From Mycolicibacterium aichiense (GTDB lineage Bacteria; Actinomycetota; Actinomycetes; Mycobacteriales; Mycobacteriaceae), in contig NZ_AP022561.1 of NCBI RefSeq assembly GCF_010726245.1, forward strand, positions 1,488,001 to 1,552,000: 64,000 nucleotides of DNA. The letters run 5' to 3'. This document shows positions 36,586-46,795 of this stretch, piece after piece. Positions within the stretch are counted from its first letter, which is position 1. Every line of letters starts with the position of its first letter. The notes beneath the pieces are model-generated. The model was given only the letters and a program-made list of their open reading frames with translations, was not told the DNA's origin and did no database searches. Both the position numbers and the translations under genes were made by a program.

Positions 36586-38978
36586 GCGTCGGCCTCCCGC
36601 TCGATGCGTACCACCTCGATGCGTACCACGGAGCCCGGGGTTACACCGAGCCGCTCATACACCGCGCTGCCGCGCGAGTTGAGCGGCAGCCACACCACGC
36701 CGTCGGCCATCTCGGTGATGGCCAGTGGCAGGGCGATATCGCCACGACCCGTCGACACACTGACCACCTCGCCGTCGACCGCGCCGATCCCGGCGGCCGT
36801 GGCCACCGACAACCGCACCACGGACGGGCGTGCGGTCCCCGCCAAGAACGGCTCACCATCCTGCAAACGGCCGTCGTCGAGCAGCAACCGCCAGCCGGCC
36901 AAGACCGCCTCGCCAGAATCCAACGGCGGCGGCTCTTTCGGCACCACCGACGACAGGGCCGGCCGTTCACCATCCCACTGCCCGAGTGCGATCAGCTCGG
37001 CGCGGGCCTCCTCGACGGTGCGGAACCCGAGGTCCACGCCGAGCTCGTCGGCCAGAATCTGCAACACCCTCAGATCGGGAAAGGCGTTGGAGGCCAGCGC
37101 CGGCTCGAACGGACGAATTCGGCCCTCCCAGTTCAGGAATGAACCGGCCTTCTCGGCAACAGGTGATATCGGGAAGACCACGTCTGCCAGCGCGGTGATC
37201 GCCGACTCCCGCAACTCCAGACTGACGACGAAGCCGGCCGACTCGATCGCCGCCAATGCGGCCGGCGGGTCCGGCAGGTCGATGGCGTCGACACCGCCGA
37301 TGAGCAGTGCATCGAGTTCACCGCCGGCCGCGGCGGTGAGGATGTCTGATGCATCGCGACCCTCTTCGGCCGGGAGCTCGTCGACATGCCATGCACCCGA
37401 CAGCTGCCGGCGCGCACCGTCATTCGTGGCCGACCGGGCTCCGGGCAGCAGGTTGGGCAGGCAGCCGGCCTCGACTGCTCCGCGGTCACCGGCACGCCGG
37501 GGGACCCAGGCCAGCCGGGCTCCGGTGCGTTCGGCCAGGCGGGCCGCCGCCGACAGCGCACCGGCACTGGTGGCAAGCCGTTCCCCGACGAGGATGATCG
37601 CTCCCGACGGCAGCTCGTCGGCCAGCGCATCGAGGGCGGGCGCTTCGTGGCCGGGGGTGGCGAGCACCACCCGCGCCGCGAGCTTCTCCGAGCCGCGGGA
37701 CACCATCGGCGCGATGCTCACAACCCGCAGGCCACGTTTGCGAACCGCCTTGCGCAGGCGCAGGAACACGATCGGGGATTCGTCCTCGGGCTCGAACCCG
37801 GCGAGTACCACCGTGGCTGCGGCTTCCAGATCCGCATAGCTGACGTCGTGGCGACCGGCCACGTGTGCGGCCAGGAATTCCTGCTCTTCCACCGAATGTG
37901 GGCGTGCGCGGAAGTCGATGTCATTGGTGTTCAGCGCAATCCGAGCGAACTTGGCGTAGGCGTAGGCGTCTTCGACGGTCGCCCGGCCACCCACCAGCAC
38001 CCCCGCGCGTCCCGACCGCAGGCCTGCGGCGGCCACCGCGATGGCCTCCGACCAGGAGGCCGGGCGCAGCGCACCGTTCTCGTCGCGGACCAGCGGGGTG
38101 GTGATGCGGTCACCGACCCGGGTATAGGTGAAGGCCCAGCGACCCTTGTCGCAGTTCCACTCCTCGTTGACTTCCGGGTCGTCGCCGGCCAGCCGGCGCA
38201 ACACCACTCCGCGGCGGTGATCGGTGCGCTGGGCACACCCGGAGGCGCAGTGTTCACAGACACTGGGGCTGGACACCAGATCGAATGGGCGGGCCCGGAA
38301 CCGGTAGGCGGTTCCGGTCAGCGCACCGACCGGGCAGATCTGCACGGTGTTGCCGCTGAAGTAGGAATCGAACGGTTCACCCGGACCGATCCCGACCTGT
38401 TGCAGCGCACCGCGTTCCAGCAGGGAGATGAACGGATCCCCGGCGATCTGCTCGGAGAACCGTGTGCAACGAGCGCACAGCACACACCGTTCCCGGTCCA
38501 GCAGCACCTGACTGGAGAGGTTGATCGGTTTGGGGAACGTGCGCTTGATGTCGTCGAATCGGGTTTCGACCCGGCCGTTGGACATGGCCTGGTTCTGCAG
38601 CGGGCATTCCCCGCCCTTGTCGCAGACCGGGCAGTCCAGCGGATGGTTGATCAACAGCAGCTCCATCACCCCGTGCTGCGCCTTGTCCGCGGCCTCGGAG
38701 GTGTACTGCGTGCGCACCACCATGCCATCGGACACGGTGGTGGTGCAGCTGGCCATCGGCTTGCGCTGCCCCTCCACCTCCACCAGGCACTGCCGGCATG
38801 CCCCGACCGGATCCAGCAACGGATGATCACAGAACCGGGGGATCTGCACGCCCATCAATTCGGCGGCCCGAATCACCAACGTGCCCTTGGGCACCGCCAC
38901 CTCGACGTCGTCGATGACCAGGGTGACCATCTCCACGGGTGGCGCCTCGTGGGTGCCGGTCTCCGATATCTGCGTCAT
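36582..38978 (-). CDS. nuoG: NADH-quinone oxidoreductase subunit G
   Basis: A 798-residue iron-sulfur subunit. N-terminal 2Fe-2S cysteines appear in [16 protein letters not shown], then the [13 protein letters not shown] and [10 protein letters not shown] motifs and the closing [10 protein letters not shown] further [10 protein letters not shown] with a distant NCDKGRW Cys forms the extra N7 site, as in the Escherichia coli and Thermus enzymes. The rest is a degenerate molybdopterin-oxidoreductase fold without cofactor. The ATG overlaps the nuoF stop by one base (TGATG). Confidence 0.97.
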   Translation of the reverse strand: MTQISETGTHEAPPVEMVTLVIDDVEVAVPKGTLVIRAAELMGVQIPRFCDHPLLDPVGACRQCLVEVEGQRKPMASCTTTVSDGMVVRTQYTSEAADKAQHGVMELLLINHPLDCPVCDKGGECPLQNQAMSNGRVETRFDDIKRTFPKPINLSSQVLLDRERCVLCARCTRFSEQIAGDPFISLLERGALQQVGIGPGEPFDSYFSGNTVQICPVGALTGTAYRFRARPFDLVSSPSVCEHCASGCAQRTDHRRGVVLRRLAGDDPEVNEEWNCDKGRWAFTYTRVGDRITTPLVRDENGALRPASWSEAIAVAAAGLRSGRAGVLVGGRATVEDAYAYAKFARIALNTNDIDFRARPHSVEEQEFLAAHVAGRHDVSYADLEAAATVVLAGFEPEDESPIVFLRLRKAVRKRGLRVVSIAPMVSRGSEKLAARVVLATPGHEAPALDALADELPSGAIILVGERLATSAGALSAAARLAERTGARLAWVPRRAGDRGAVEAGCLPNLLPGARSATNDGARRQLSGAWHVDELPAEEGRDASDILTAAAGGELDALLIGGVDAIDLPDPPAALAAIESAGFVVSLELRESAITALADVVFPISPVAEKAGSFLNWEGRIRPFEPALASNAFPDLRVLQILADELGVDLGFRTVEEARAELIALGQWDGERPALSSVVPKEPPPLDSGEAVLAGWRLLLDDGRLQDGEPFLAGTARPSVVRLSVATAAGIGAVDGEVVSVSTGRGDIALPLAITEMADGVVWLPLNSRGSAVYERLGVTPGSVVRIEVVRIEREADA

Positions 38979-40303
38979 CAGGCACCCACCCCTTCCGGTG
39001 CGGCGAGCATCGAGGCGTACGGGTCGAACGGGCAGCTGCCGCCGAGATGTGCCTCGTACTCGGCGCGGAAGTGTTTGATCGAGGAGATGATCGGTGATGC
39101 GGCACCATCACCCAACGCGCAGAACGACTTTCCGAAGATGGTGTCGGAGATGTCGAGGAGCTTGCCGATGTCGTCCTCGGTGCCGCGGCCGGTCTCGAGC
39201 CGCTCATAGATCTGACTGAGCCAGTAGGTGCCCTCCCGGCACGGCGTGCACTTGCCGCAGGATTCGTGGGCGTAGAACTGAGTCCAGCGCCGCACCGCCC
39301 GCACCACACAGGTGGTCTCATCGAAGATCTGCAGCGCCTTGGTGCCCAGCATCGAGCCGACCGAGGCCATGCCTTCGTAATCCAGTGGTACGTCGAGATG
39401 TTCGGCTGTCAGCAGCGGGGTCGACGATCCGCCAGGAGTCCAGAACTTCAACTCGTGGCCGGCGCGGACACCGCCGGCGTACTCGAGCAACTCGCGCAGG
39501 GTGATCCCCAGCGGGGCCTCGTACTGACCGGGTGTGGTGACGTGGCCGGACAACGAATACAGCGTGAAGCCAGGCGACTTCTCCGAGCCCATCTCCTTGA
39601 ACCAGTCGACGCCGTTCAGCAGGATCGGCGGCACGCTGGCGATGGATTCGACGTTGTTGACCACCGTCGGGCAGGCGTACAAGCCCGCGACCGCGGGGAA
39701 CGGCGGGCGCAGGCGGGGTTGACCACGACGGCCCTCCAGCGAGTCCAGCAGGGCGGTTTCCTCACCGCAGATGTAGGCACCCGCCCCGGCATGCACGATC
39801 AGATCCAGATCGAATCCAGAACCCGCGATGTCGGTGCCGAGGTACCCGGCCGCATAGGCCTCGGCCACCGCGGCCTGCAGCCGGCGCAGAACCGGCACGA
39901 CCTCCCCGCGCACATAGATGAACGCATGCCGGGCGCGGATGGCGTAGGCGGCGATGATCACACCCTCGACCAGGAGATGCGGAGTGGTCAGCATCAGCGG
40001 AATGTCTTTACACGTACCGGGTTCCGACTCGTCGGCGTTGACCACCAGGTATTTCGGCTTGGCCCCCGCTCCGGTGTCATCCTGCGGAATGAACGACCAT
40101 TTGGTGCCGGTGGGGAACCCCGCGCCGCCGCGGCCGCGCAACCCGGATTCCTTGACCGTAGCGATCACCTCGTCGGGCGTCATGCGCAGCGCCGTTCGCA
40201 GGGCCTGATAACCGTCATGGCGCCGATAGGTGTCCAGCGTCCACGGTTCGGGTTCGTCCCAGAATCGGCTGAGGACCGGCGTCAGCGGCGTGGCGGGCGT
40301 CAT
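38978..40303 (-). CDS. nuoF: NADH-quinone oxidoreductase subunit F
   Basis: A 441-residue flavoprotein that oxidises NADH. The FMN/NADH loop is [17 protein letters not shown], the NADH segment [11 protein letters not shown] and [17 protein letters not shown], and the N3 cluster cysteines [11 protein letters not shown] plus a later Cys (SFCALGDGA). The ATG overlaps the nuoE stop by one base (TAATG). Confidence 0.97.
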   Translation of the reverse strand: MTPATPLTPVLSRFWDEPEPWTLDTYRRHDGYQALRTALRMTPDEVIATVKESGLRGRGGAGFPTGTKWSFIPQDDTGAGAKPKYLVVNADESEPGTCKDIPLMLTTPHLLVEGVIIAAYAIRARHAFIYVRGEVVPVLRRLQAAVAEAYAAGYLGTDIAGSGFDLDLIVHAGAGAYICGEETALLDSLEGRRGQPRLRPPFPAVAGLYACPTVVNNVESIASVPPILLNGVDWFKEMGSEKSPGFTLYSLSGHVTTPGQYEAPLGITLRELLEYAGGVRAGHELKFWTPGGSSTPLLTAEHLDVPLDYEGMASVGSMLGTKALQIFDETTCVVRAVRRWTQFYAHESCGKCTPCREGTYWLSQIYERLETGRGTEDDIGKLLDISDTIFGKSFCALGDGAASPIISSIKHFRAEYEAHLGGSCPFDPYASMLAAPEGVGA

Positions 40304-41034
40304 TACCCCTCGCTCTCTGGAACTGGCGGTGCCGTCATGCCCAACTCGCGGGCCACCCGAAGGCCGGCCAGCGTCGCGTCACCCGGGGCGCCTCCACCGG
40401 AGCTGACCTCGCCGGACAGCCCGGCAAGTGTGCGCGCGGTGTCCCGGAACGAACACACCCGCGATCCGCGAGTGGCCTGGGGCTGCTCGCCGGTTCGGAT
40501 GTCGTCGACGAGTCGTCGTGCGCTGGAGGGGGTTTGGTTGTCGAAGAACTCCCAGTTCACCATGATCACGGGGGCGTAATCGCAGGCGGCATTGCATTCG
40601 ATGTGCTCGAGGGTGATACGTCCGTCGGCGGTGGTGTCCCCGGCGTGGATGCCGAGCTCGGTCTCCAGGGTGTCCAGAATGGCGTCGCCGCCCATGATGG
40701 CGCACAGGGTGTTGGTGCACACCCCGACCAGGTAGTCCCCGGTGGGGGTGCGGCGGTACATCGAGTAGAACGTGGCCACGGCGGCCACTTCGGCTTCGGT
40801 GAGCCCCAGTTGTCCGGCGCAGAAGGTGATTCCGGCTCCGGTGAGGTAACCGTCCTCGGACTGGACCAGATGCAGAAGTGGCAACAGCGCGGAACGGGCC
40901 TGCGGGTAGCGGGCGATGATCGCCGCCGCATCGGCGCTCAGCCGCTCGGTTACCGCGGCGGGGTAGGCGCTGTGGCCGCCGATCGGTGGGCCGGGCTCAT
41001 CGGGGCGCGGACCCAACACCAAATCAATCGTCAT
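40303..41034 (-). CDS. nuoE: NADH-quinone oxidoreductase subunit E
   Basis: A 243-residue thioredoxin-like 2Fe-2S subunit. The ligands are C-x4-C in VCTNTLCAIMGG and C-x3-C in ECNAACDYAPV (cluster N1a). The C-terminus is about 60 residues longer than in Escherichia coli, Gly/Ala-rich, as seen in actinobacteria. It starts at ATG 41034, 7 nt after the nuoD stop. Confidence 0.96.
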   Translation of the reverse strand: MTIDLVLGPRPDEPGPPIGGHSAYPAAVTERLSADAAAIIARYPQARSALLPLLHLVQSEDGYLTGAGITFCAGQLGLTEAEVAAVATFYSMYRRTPTGDYLVGVCTNTLCAIMGGDAILDTLETELGIHAGDTTADGRITLEHIECNAACDYAPVIMVNWEFFDNQTPSSARRLVDDIRTGEQPQATRGSRVCSFRDTARTLAGLSGEVSSGGGAPGDATLAGLRVARELGMTAPPVPESEG

Positions 41035-41041
41035 CGGGCCC

Positions 41042-42340
41042 TCACCTGTCTACACCTCCCATGACCGGGTCGATGGACGCGACGGCGGCGATGACGTCGG
41101 CGACCATGCCGCCTTCGCACATCGCTGCCACCGCTTGCAGATTGGTGAACGACGGGTCGCGGTAATGCACCCGGTAGGGGCGGGTGCCACCGTCGGACAC
41201 CATGTGCACCCCCAGCTCGCCGCGAGGGGATTCCACCGCGATGTACACCTGGCCGGCTGGCACCCGGATTCCTTCCGTGACCAGTTTGAAGTGGTGGATC
41301 AGCCCCTCCATGGAGGTGCCCATGATCTTGGCGATGTGGGCGGGCGAGTTCCCCAGACCGTCGGGGCCGAGTTGCAGATCCGCGGGCCAGGCCAGCTTCT
41401 TGTCGCTGATCATCACCGGACCCGGCTCCAGACGCTCCAGACATTGGGCGACGATCTTCAGCGATTCGTGCATCTCGCCGACCCGGATCAGATAGCGGCC
41501 GTAACAGTCCGCGCCGGTATCGGTGATGACGTCGAAGTCGTAATTCTCATAGCCGCAATAGGGTTGGGTCTTGCGCAGATCGTGCGGCAGTCCGGTGGAG
41601 CGCAACACCGGTCCGGTCATGCCCAGCGCCATGCAGCCGGTCAGATCCAGATAGCCGATGCCCTGGGTGCGGGCCTTCCAGATGTAGTTCTGGGTCAGTA
41701 GGTCTTCGAGCTCACGCAACCGGCCCGGCAGGATCGTGAGCAGATCCCGCACACGTTGGGGTCCGTCGTCGGGCAGGTCGGTGGCCAGCCCGCCGGGACG
41801 GATGTAGGCGTTGTTCATCCGCAACCCGGTGATCGCCTCGAACACCGACAGGATCAGCTCGCGCTCGCGGAAGCCGAAGAACATCGGCGTCATCGCGCCC
41901 AACTCCATGCCGCCGGTGGCCAGCGCCACCAAATGACTTGAGATGCGGTTGAGTTCCATCATCATCACCCGAACCACGCTCGCGCGTTCCGGGATCTGAT
42001 CGGTGATGTCCAGCAGCTGTTCCACACCCAGGCAGTAGGCGGTCTCGTTGAAAAACGGTGACAGGTAGTCCATTCGGGTCACGAAGGTGACACCCTGGGT
42101 CCAGGTGCGGTATTCCAGGTTCTTCTCGATCCCGGTGTGCAGATAGCCGATCCCGCAGCGCGCCTGGGTGACCGTCTCACCCTCGATTTCCAGGATGAGC
42201 CGCAACACCCCGTGGGTGGAGGGGTGTTGCGGACCCATGTTCACCACGATGCGTTCGCCGGCTTCACCCTGGCGGGCGGCGGCGACGATTTCCTCCCAGT
42301 CCTGGCCGCCCAGGACGATCACATTCTCATCGGTGGTCAT
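41042..42340 (-). CDS. nuoD: NADH-quinone oxidoreductase subunit D
   Basis: A 432-residue hydrogenase-like subunit that lines the quinone site. Conserved features are [15 protein letters not shown] with the quinone-binding His, [33 protein letters not shown] and the C-terminal [19 protein letters not shown]. The ATG overlaps the nuoC stop by one base. It is the subunit reported to interact with a response regulator similar to the one encoded upstream. Confidence 0.97.
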   Translation of the reverse strand: MTTDENVIVLGGQDWEEIVAAARQGEAGERIVVNMGPQHPSTHGVLRLILEIEGETVTQARCGIGYLHTGIEKNLEYRTWTQGVTFVTRMDYLSPFFNETAYCLGVEQLLDITDQIPERASVVRVMMMELNRISSHLVALATGGMELGAMTPMFFGFRERELILSVFEAITGLRMNNAYIRPGGLATDLPDDGPQRVRDLLTILPGRLRELEDLLTQNYIWKARTQGIGYLDLTGCMALGMTGPVLRSTGLPHDLRKTQPYCGYENYDFDVITDTGADCYGRYLIRVGEMHESLKIVAQCLERLEPGPVMISDKKLAWPADLQLGPDGLGNSPAHIAKIMGTSMEGLIHHFKLVTEGIRVPAGQVYIAVESPRGELGVHMVSDGGTRPYRVHYRDPSFTNLQAVAAMCEGGMVADVIAAVASIDPVMGGVDR

Positions 42341-43005
42341 CAGTGATACGACCTGCGTTCGTCGGGCGGCGGGATCTGGGCGCCGTGATATTCGACCGGC
42401 ACGCCGCCCAGCGGGTAGTCCTTGCGCTGCGGATGCCCCACCCAGTCATCGGGCATCTCGATCCGGGTCAGACCGGGATGATCGTCGAACACGATGCCGA
42501 AGAAGTCATACGTCTCACGCTCATGCCAGTCGACCGTCGGATACACCGAAAACAGCGACGGCACATGCGGATCGGCGTCGGGGCAGGCCACCTCCACCTG
42601 CACCCGGCGATTGTGTGTGATCGACAGCAGCGGATAGAACGCGTGCAGCTCCCGGCCTGCATCCTGCAGGTAATGCACTCCTGAAACCCCACAACACAAT
42701 TCGAAGCGCAACCGCTCGTCGTCGCGTAACGCCCGGGCCACGGGCAGAAGGTGTTCGCGGCGGATTTCGAGGGTGAGCTGGTTGCGGAAGACGACGATGC
42801 GTTCGACGGCCGCACCGAACGCGTCGTCGCCCAGCACCTCGGCCAACCGGTCGACGATGTCGTCGAAATAGCCGCCGTAGGGCCGCGGTGTGCTGCCGGG
42901 AAGCGCGACTTCGCGAACCAGGCGGCCGTAGCCGGACGTGTCACCACTGCCGTTGATGCCGAACATCCCCCGGCGCACGCCGATGACCTCACCGTCCTCG
43001 CTCAC
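42340..43005 (-). CDS. nuoC: NADH-quinone oxidoreductase subunit C
   Basis: A 221-residue 30-kDa subunit. The family signature is [31 protein letters not shown], followed by [19 protein letters not shown] 43005 overlaps the nuoB stop (GTGA) and is preferred to the much longer open frame that runs antisense-like through nuoB. It is a separate gene here, not fused to nuoD. Confidence 0.96.
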   Translation of the reverse strand: MSEDGEVIGVRRGMFGINGSGDTSGYGRLVREVALPGSTPRPYGGYFDDIVDRLAEVLGDDAFGAAVERIVVFRNQLTLEIRREHLLPVARALRDDERLRFELCCGVSGVHYLQDAGRELHAFYPLLSITHNRRVQVEVACPDADPHVPSLFSVYPTVDWHERETYDFFGIVFDDHPGLTRIEMPDDWVGHPQRKDYPLGGVPVEYHGAQIPPPDERRSYH

Positions 43006-43556
43006 CGCAGCAGACCTTTGAGCTCCAAGGTGGTCGGTGCGGCCAGCGCGGCCTTTTCGGCTGCGGCGACGGCTTCGGCGCGGTGCACCCCCAACGGCAT
43101 CTCGGCGATCTTGGCGTGCAGGGCCAGAATCGCGTTCAACAACATCTCCGGACGCGGCGGGCACCCGGGGAGATAGATGTCCACCGGCACCACGTGATCC
43201 ACACCTTGGACCACGGCGTAGTTGTTGAACATGCCGCCGCTGGATGCGCACACCCCCATGGCCAGCACCCACTTGGGTTCGGCCATCTGGTCATAGACCT
43301 GCCGCAGTACCGGCGCCATCTTCTGCGACACCCGGCCTGCCACGATCATCAGATCGGCCTGCCGGGGCGTGGCCGAAAACCGCTCCATGCCAAACCGGGC
43401 GATATCGAACCGCGGGCCCGCCGTCGCCATCATCTCGATGGCGCAACACGCCAACCCGAACGTCGCCGGCCACAACGACCCCTTGCGCACGAACCCGGCG
43501 ACCTTCTCCACCGTCGACAGCAGAATGCCGCCCGGCAGCTGCTCTTCTAATCCCAT
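43002..43556 (-). CDS. nuoB: NADH-quinone oxidoreductase subunit B
   Basis: A 184-residue 4Fe-4S subunit (cluster N2), the last electron carrier before quinone. Cysteine ligands are visible in [13 protein letters not shown] (adjacent Cys pair), GVCASSGG and [14 protein letters not shown] 43556 is chosen; it overlaps the end of nuoA by 10 nt. Confidence 0.97.
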   Translation of the reverse strand: MGLEEQLPGGILLSTVEKVAGFVRKGSLWPATFGLACCAIEMMATAGPRFDIARFGMERFSATPRQADLMIVAGRVSQKMAPVLRQVYDQMAEPKWVLAMGVCASSGGMFNNYAVVQGVDHVVPVDIYLPGCPPRPEMLLNAILALHAKIAEMPLGVHRAEAVAAAEKAALAAPTTLELKGLLR

Positions 43557-43906
43557 TCCAGACCGCCCCGGCGCCACACGTACCCGTACGCGACGAACAC
43601 CGTCGCCATGAAGATCAGCATCTCTACCAGCGCGAACGTCCCCAACGAATCGAAGGAGACGGCCCATGGATACAGGAACACGATCTCGATGTCGAAGACG
43701 ATGAACAACATCGCGGTCAGGTAGTACTTGATCGGGAAGCGCTGACCAGCCGACTCGCCGGCCACCGGTTCGATCCCGCACTCGTAGGCTTCGAGCTTGG
43801 CCCGGTTGAACCGCCGCGGACCGATCACCAATGCGATCACCACCGACACGATCGCGAACGCGGCCGCGATGACACCCAACACCAGGATGGGCAGATACAA
43901 ATTCAT
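43547..43906 (-). CDS. nuoA: NADH-quinone oxidoreductase subunit A
   Basis: A 119-residue three-helix membrane subunit and the first gene of the operon. The loop [20 protein letters not shown] with the conserved Cys, and [16 protein letters not shown], are family marks. Between its start and the response-regulator gene are 159 bases that must carry the nuo promoter. Confidence 0.97.
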   Translation of the reverse strand: MNLYLPILVLGVIAAAFAIVSVVIALVIGPRRFNRAKLEAYECGIEPVAGESAGQRFPIKYYLTAMLFIVFDIEIVFLYPWAVSFDSLGTFALVEMLIFMATVFVAYGYVWRRGGLEWD

Positions 43907-43937
43907 AGAGCTGTGTCACTCCTCGCTGGGCTGGAGA

Positions 43938-43953
43938 TGTGAGCTACGACACA
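43938..43953. promoter_or_regulatory. CRP-like site in the nuoA leader
   Basis: TGTGAGCTACGACACA matches TGTGA-N6-TCACA, the site bound by mycobacterial CRP (Rv3676 type), with one mismatch. It lies 32 bp upstream of the nuoA ATG and next to a minus-strand -10 candidate TAGGCT (43958-43953). Overlap with the transcription start would favour repression. Confidence 0.45.
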
Positions 43954-44065
43954 GCCTAGCGATCTTGAGACTCGCTGTCGCGATTTCGTTAGGATGGCTT
44001 GAATAGCTGAGCGCGGTCCATCTCTTATCGAGAGGGCAAGGGCGACAGTGTATTTGGCGTTTAGG

Positions 44066-44470
44066 TCACTGCACGGATGTGCGCAGCAAATCTACGACCG
44101 CCTCGCCGAGTCGCACCGGGTCGATCGGGTGAGGCACCGCGGCCTCGGCGCGCGACCAGTTGGCCAGCCACGCATCGTCGGATCGGCCCGTCAGCACCAG
44201 CACCGGCGGGCAGTCGTCTATCTCGTCTTTGAGTTGTTTGGCAATGCCCATCCCGCCGACGGGAGCCGCCTCGCCGTCGAGGATCACCAGATCGAATCCG
44301 CCGGCATCCATCAGCTGGATCACCATCGGTCCGGTCGCCACGTCGGTGTAGGTGAGATCCGGGAGTTCGGGGTGGACCCGCTTCCCCAGAGCCAGGCGCA
44401 CCTCATCACGGGTGCGGGCATTGCTGCTGTAGACCAGCACGTGAAGGGGCTGCGCGCCCGGGCGAGACAC
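44066..44470 (-). CDS. Atypical stand-alone response-regulator receiver protein
   Basis: A 134-residue receiver domain without output domain. The phospho-acceptor position is D65 in LVILDGEAAP and the Thr is in VLVLTGRSDD. The acidic pair expected after strand 1 is missing (VLVYSSNART), and the usual Lys is replaced in VPHPIDP. Phosphorylation-dependent switching is therefore doubtful. Position just upstream of nuoA matches Mycobacterium tuberculosis Rv3143, for which interaction with NuoD has been reported (from memory). Starts at GTG 44470. Confidence 0.85.
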   Translation of the reverse strand: MSRPGAQPLHVLVYSSNARTRDEVRLALGKRVHPELPDLTYTDVATGPMVIQLMDAGGFDLVILDGEAAPVGGMGIAKQLKDEIDDCPPVLVLTGRSDDAWLANWSRAEAAVPHPIDPVRLGEAVVDLLRTSVQ

Positions 44471-44543
44471 GCAGCCGATGCTACTGCCGCATCTGCGATT
44501 TCGGCGCGGAAACGTTCGCTGGACGAACGAATGCGCGCCCCGG

Positions 44544-45074
44544 TCACTCTTTCGCGAAGACGACGTCGGCCAGCAGCGTGGTGGTCGCGGGCATCATCCC
44601 GATCATGTTGCCGCTGACACCCAGTGCGGTGCGATCGACCGTTGTTGTGGTGGTCAGCTGCACAGAGCCGTCGCCGAGCGGGGTGATCGTGACCGACAGC
44701 GGCAGCGGCGTGCTCACCCCTCGGACGGTGAGAGTCGCGGTGAGATCGGCAGTGTCCGCGCCGGTGGGTTCCAGCCCGGTCACCTCGACGCGGATCGCTG
44801 GATGGTTCTCGACGTCGAAGAAGTCGGGTGATCGCAGATGTTCGTCACGTTTTCCGATACCGGTCTTCAGCGACGACGCGCCGATCTCCAGCCGGCCCGA
44901 CACCGCGCCGTTCGCGCCGACCTGCCCGGTGCCGCTCACATCGCCGAATTTGCCCGTGACGGTGGCCAACCCCCAGAACGTCTTGTTCTTGAACCGCACC
45001 GAGGAGCGCGCGGGAACCAATCGCCACACCCCGGCGGCCCCGGGATCGTTGAGTAACGCCTGCAGTGCGGACAT
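44544..45074 (-). CDS. YceI-family protein
   Basis: A 176-residue lipocalin-like beta-barrel of the YceI family, which binds polyisoprenoid or other amphiphilic molecules. Family segments are VWRLVPARSSVRFKNK, KRDEHLRSPDFFDVENHP, LTVRGVSTPLPLSV and a closing DRTALGVSG. No signal peptide, so it appears cytoplasmic. It follows the SnoaL-like gene by 15 nt and probably ends the fadE operon. Confidence 0.88.
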   Translation of the reverse strand: MSALQALLNDPGAAGVWRLVPARSSVRFKNKTFWGLATVTGKFGDVSGTGQVGANGAVSGRLEIGASSLKTGIGKRDEHLRSPDFFDVENHPAIRVEVTGLEPTGADTADLTATLTVRGVSTPLPLSVTITPLGDGSVQLTTTTTVDRTALGVSGNMIGMMPATTTLLADVVFAKE

Positions 45075-45089
45075 GTGATCTGCCTTCTC

Positions 45090-45473
45090 TCAGGACAGCA
45101 GCGGTGCCAGATCGGCGGGATCGAGGTACTCGTCGATTCGGCGGATGAGGCCGTCGTCTCCGACTTTCACGATCAGGCATACCCGCAAGGCCACGTCTTC
45201 ACCACGGGTACTGGTGCACCGCAGAATGTGCTGCTGGACGAAGCCGCCGTCGAACACCTGCCGGTCGAGCACGTCGTAATGCCGGTAGGTGGTGGCGCCG
45301 ACGTACCATCGGATCACCTTGAGAGCGCGGGTCTTGTCGCTGTCGCGCTCGTCGCCGGTGTGCCAGACGGTGACATCGTCGGCCCACAGCGCTGCCACCG
45401 CGGCTACATCGCCTTGGGTGATCGCGGCGAACAGCCGGTCGGCGGCCTGCAGGATCTGGCTCTCGGTGGTCAT
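45090..45473 (-). CDS. SnoaL-like / NTF2-fold protein
   Basis: A 127-residue cone-shaped NTF2-like protein: ILQAADRLFAAITQGDVAAVAALWADDVTVW, an internal VFDGGFVQQHILR strand pair, and the RRIDEYLDPADLAPLL end typical of SnoaL-like enzymes and ketosteroid-isomerase relatives. The ATG 45473 overlaps the previous stop (ATGA) and follows GGGAGG. It may act as an isomerase, hydratase or ligand carrier in the pathway of this operon. Confidence 0.82.
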   Translation of the reverse strand: MTTESQILQAADRLFAAITQGDVAAVAALWADDVTVWHTGDERDSDKTRALKVIRWYVGATTYRHYDVLDRQVFDGGFVQQHILRCTSTRGEDVALRVCLIVKVGDDGLIRRIDEYLDPADLAPLLS

Positions 45474-45826
45474 GACGGCGAACCTCCCTCGGGTGAGTCG
45501 TATCCAGGGTGGGCAATGGCCAGCCGGTGCTGGACCACAGTGCGAAGGCAGCCCATGACGTCGTCGCTGCGACCGTCGAGTTCCCCGGCGCGGATGGCCG
45601 CGGCCAGTGCGCTTTCGTCCGGGTAGCCGAGCCTTTCGAGCGCGGCCTGCGGTTCGGCGGCGGTCTCGTCGAGCAACTCGCGTTCCACGGTGCGCAGTAC
45701 GTTGACGGCGACGAGGGCGTGGAAGTTCACCGATCCGGTGGTGTTGGACCGGACGTCGCCCTCGAGGAATTCGGCAACGGCGGCGACGAGTTCGGCGGCT
45801 GTGGGCCGTCCGTTGAGTCCGCTCAC
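45470..45826 (-). CDS. DUF6285-type protein
   Basis: A 118-residue helical protein: RPTAAELVAAVAEFLEGDV, SVNFHALVAVNVLRTVERELL, and DDVMGCLRTVVQHRLAIAHP. This small family is usually found immediately beside APH phosphotransferases of acyl-CoA dehydrogenase clusters, as here, so it may be an accessory subunit. GTG 45826 overlaps the phosphotransferase stop (GTGA). The long upstream continuation of the frame is antisense-like and is rejected. Confidence 0.75.
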   Translation of the reverse strand: MSGLNGRPTAAELVAAVAEFLEGDVRSNTTGSVNFHALVAVNVLRTVERELLDETAAEPQAALERLGYPDESALAAAIRAGELDGRSDDVMGCLRTVVQHRLAIAHPGYDSPEGGSPS

Positions 45827-46794
45827 AAGGCGCCCTCCAGTAGGTCGAGCACATCCCATTCGGTCTCGCATACCCGCCGGCCGATCGCGGCCAGCTCGAC
45901 CGATCGGGTCTGGCCGCTGAGGTGTCGTTCGGCCTGAAAACGGCAGATCACTCCCCAGCGCAGGGTGGCCAGCACCAGCCACCACCGCAACGTCGCGCGG
46001 TCGACGGTCGCGCCGCCGGCCTGCTCGTAGGCCGCGACGAAATCGTCGATGCTGCCCAGGCCGCCGGCTGCCATGTTCGACGGGGCGCCGAACCGCCATG
46101 CTCGAATGCAGAACCACGCCAGGTCTTCGTAGATCTCGCCGATGTGGACCAGTTCCCAGTCCAGTACGGCGGCCAGGTCCGACCCGTCGACGATCAGGTT
46201 GCCCATCCGGAAATCGCCGTGCACGAGGCGCAGCGGCGACGGCGGCGGCCGGTGGGCCTCCAGCCATCGAAACGCCCACTCGAATGTCGCTGTGGTGTCG
46301 CCCATTTCGTCGAGACGCTGATGCCACTCCGTCATCTGGTCCTGCTCGGCCAGCCCGGGAGCGTCGGCCGCGGCGCGATGAATCGCCGCCAGCGCCTGTG
46401 CGCACTGACGCAGCAACCTCGCCCGGCCGTCATCGTCGAGCTGGCGTTGGATGCGTCGCACGATGGTCTCGCCGGCGATCTCACCGCAGATCAGAAACGG
46501 ATTACCCAGTGCCTCAACCGAATCGGAGGCAACAAGGACATCAGGCACCGGCGCGCCTGCCTCCGCGGCCGCCACCTGGACGGCCGCCTCCAGTTCCATT
46601 CCGGCGTGGACGTCATCCGGCGGACCGGTGCGCAGAATCAGTGCGCGGCGCTCTGACCCGGTCACCGCGTCGAATGCCCAGGTGGTGCGGCTGGCCCCAC
46701 CGGTCAGCGCGCGTAGGTTGTCCACATCTGTCTCAGGGCCGAGCAGTGGACGCAGCACATCGGCCAGATCCGCGGCCAGCGTGTCGGCGGCCAC
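45823..46794 (-). CDS. APH-type phosphotransferase family protein
   Basis: A 323-residue kinase-like protein. The nucleotide-binding start is LTGGASRTTWAFD, the catalytic loop LVHGDFRMGNLIVDG, and the metal-binding LDWELVHIGEIYEDLAW. Such proteins (FadE36-like region of mycobacteria) are encoded with acyl-CoA dehydrogenases; here the fadE stop is 2 nt upstream. A hydroxy-acyl or alcohol substrate is likely, antibiotic modification unlikely. Confidence 0.87.
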   Translation of the reverse strand: MAADTLAADLADVLRPLLGPETDVDNLRALTGGASRTTWAFDAVTGSERRALILRTGPPDDVHAGMELEAAVQVAAAEAGAPVPDVLVASDSVEALGNPFLICGEIAGETIVRRIQRQLDDDGRARLLRQCAQALAAIHRAAADAPGLAEQDQMTEWHQRLDEMGDTTATFEWAFRWLEAHRPPPSPLRLVHGDFRMGNLIVDGSDLAAVLDWELVHIGEIYEDLAWFCIRAWRFGAPSNMAAGGLGSIDDFVAAYEQAGGATVDRATLRWWLVLATLRWGVICRFQAERHLSGQTRSVELAAIGRRVCETEWDVLDLLEGAL

Positions 46795-46795
46795 G

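Noticed and set aside
35872..37839. Long plus-strand frame (655 codons) opposite nuoH/nuoG
   Set aside because: Composition is Arg/Ser/Pro-biased and lacks any domain; the opposite strand carries conserved complex I subunits.
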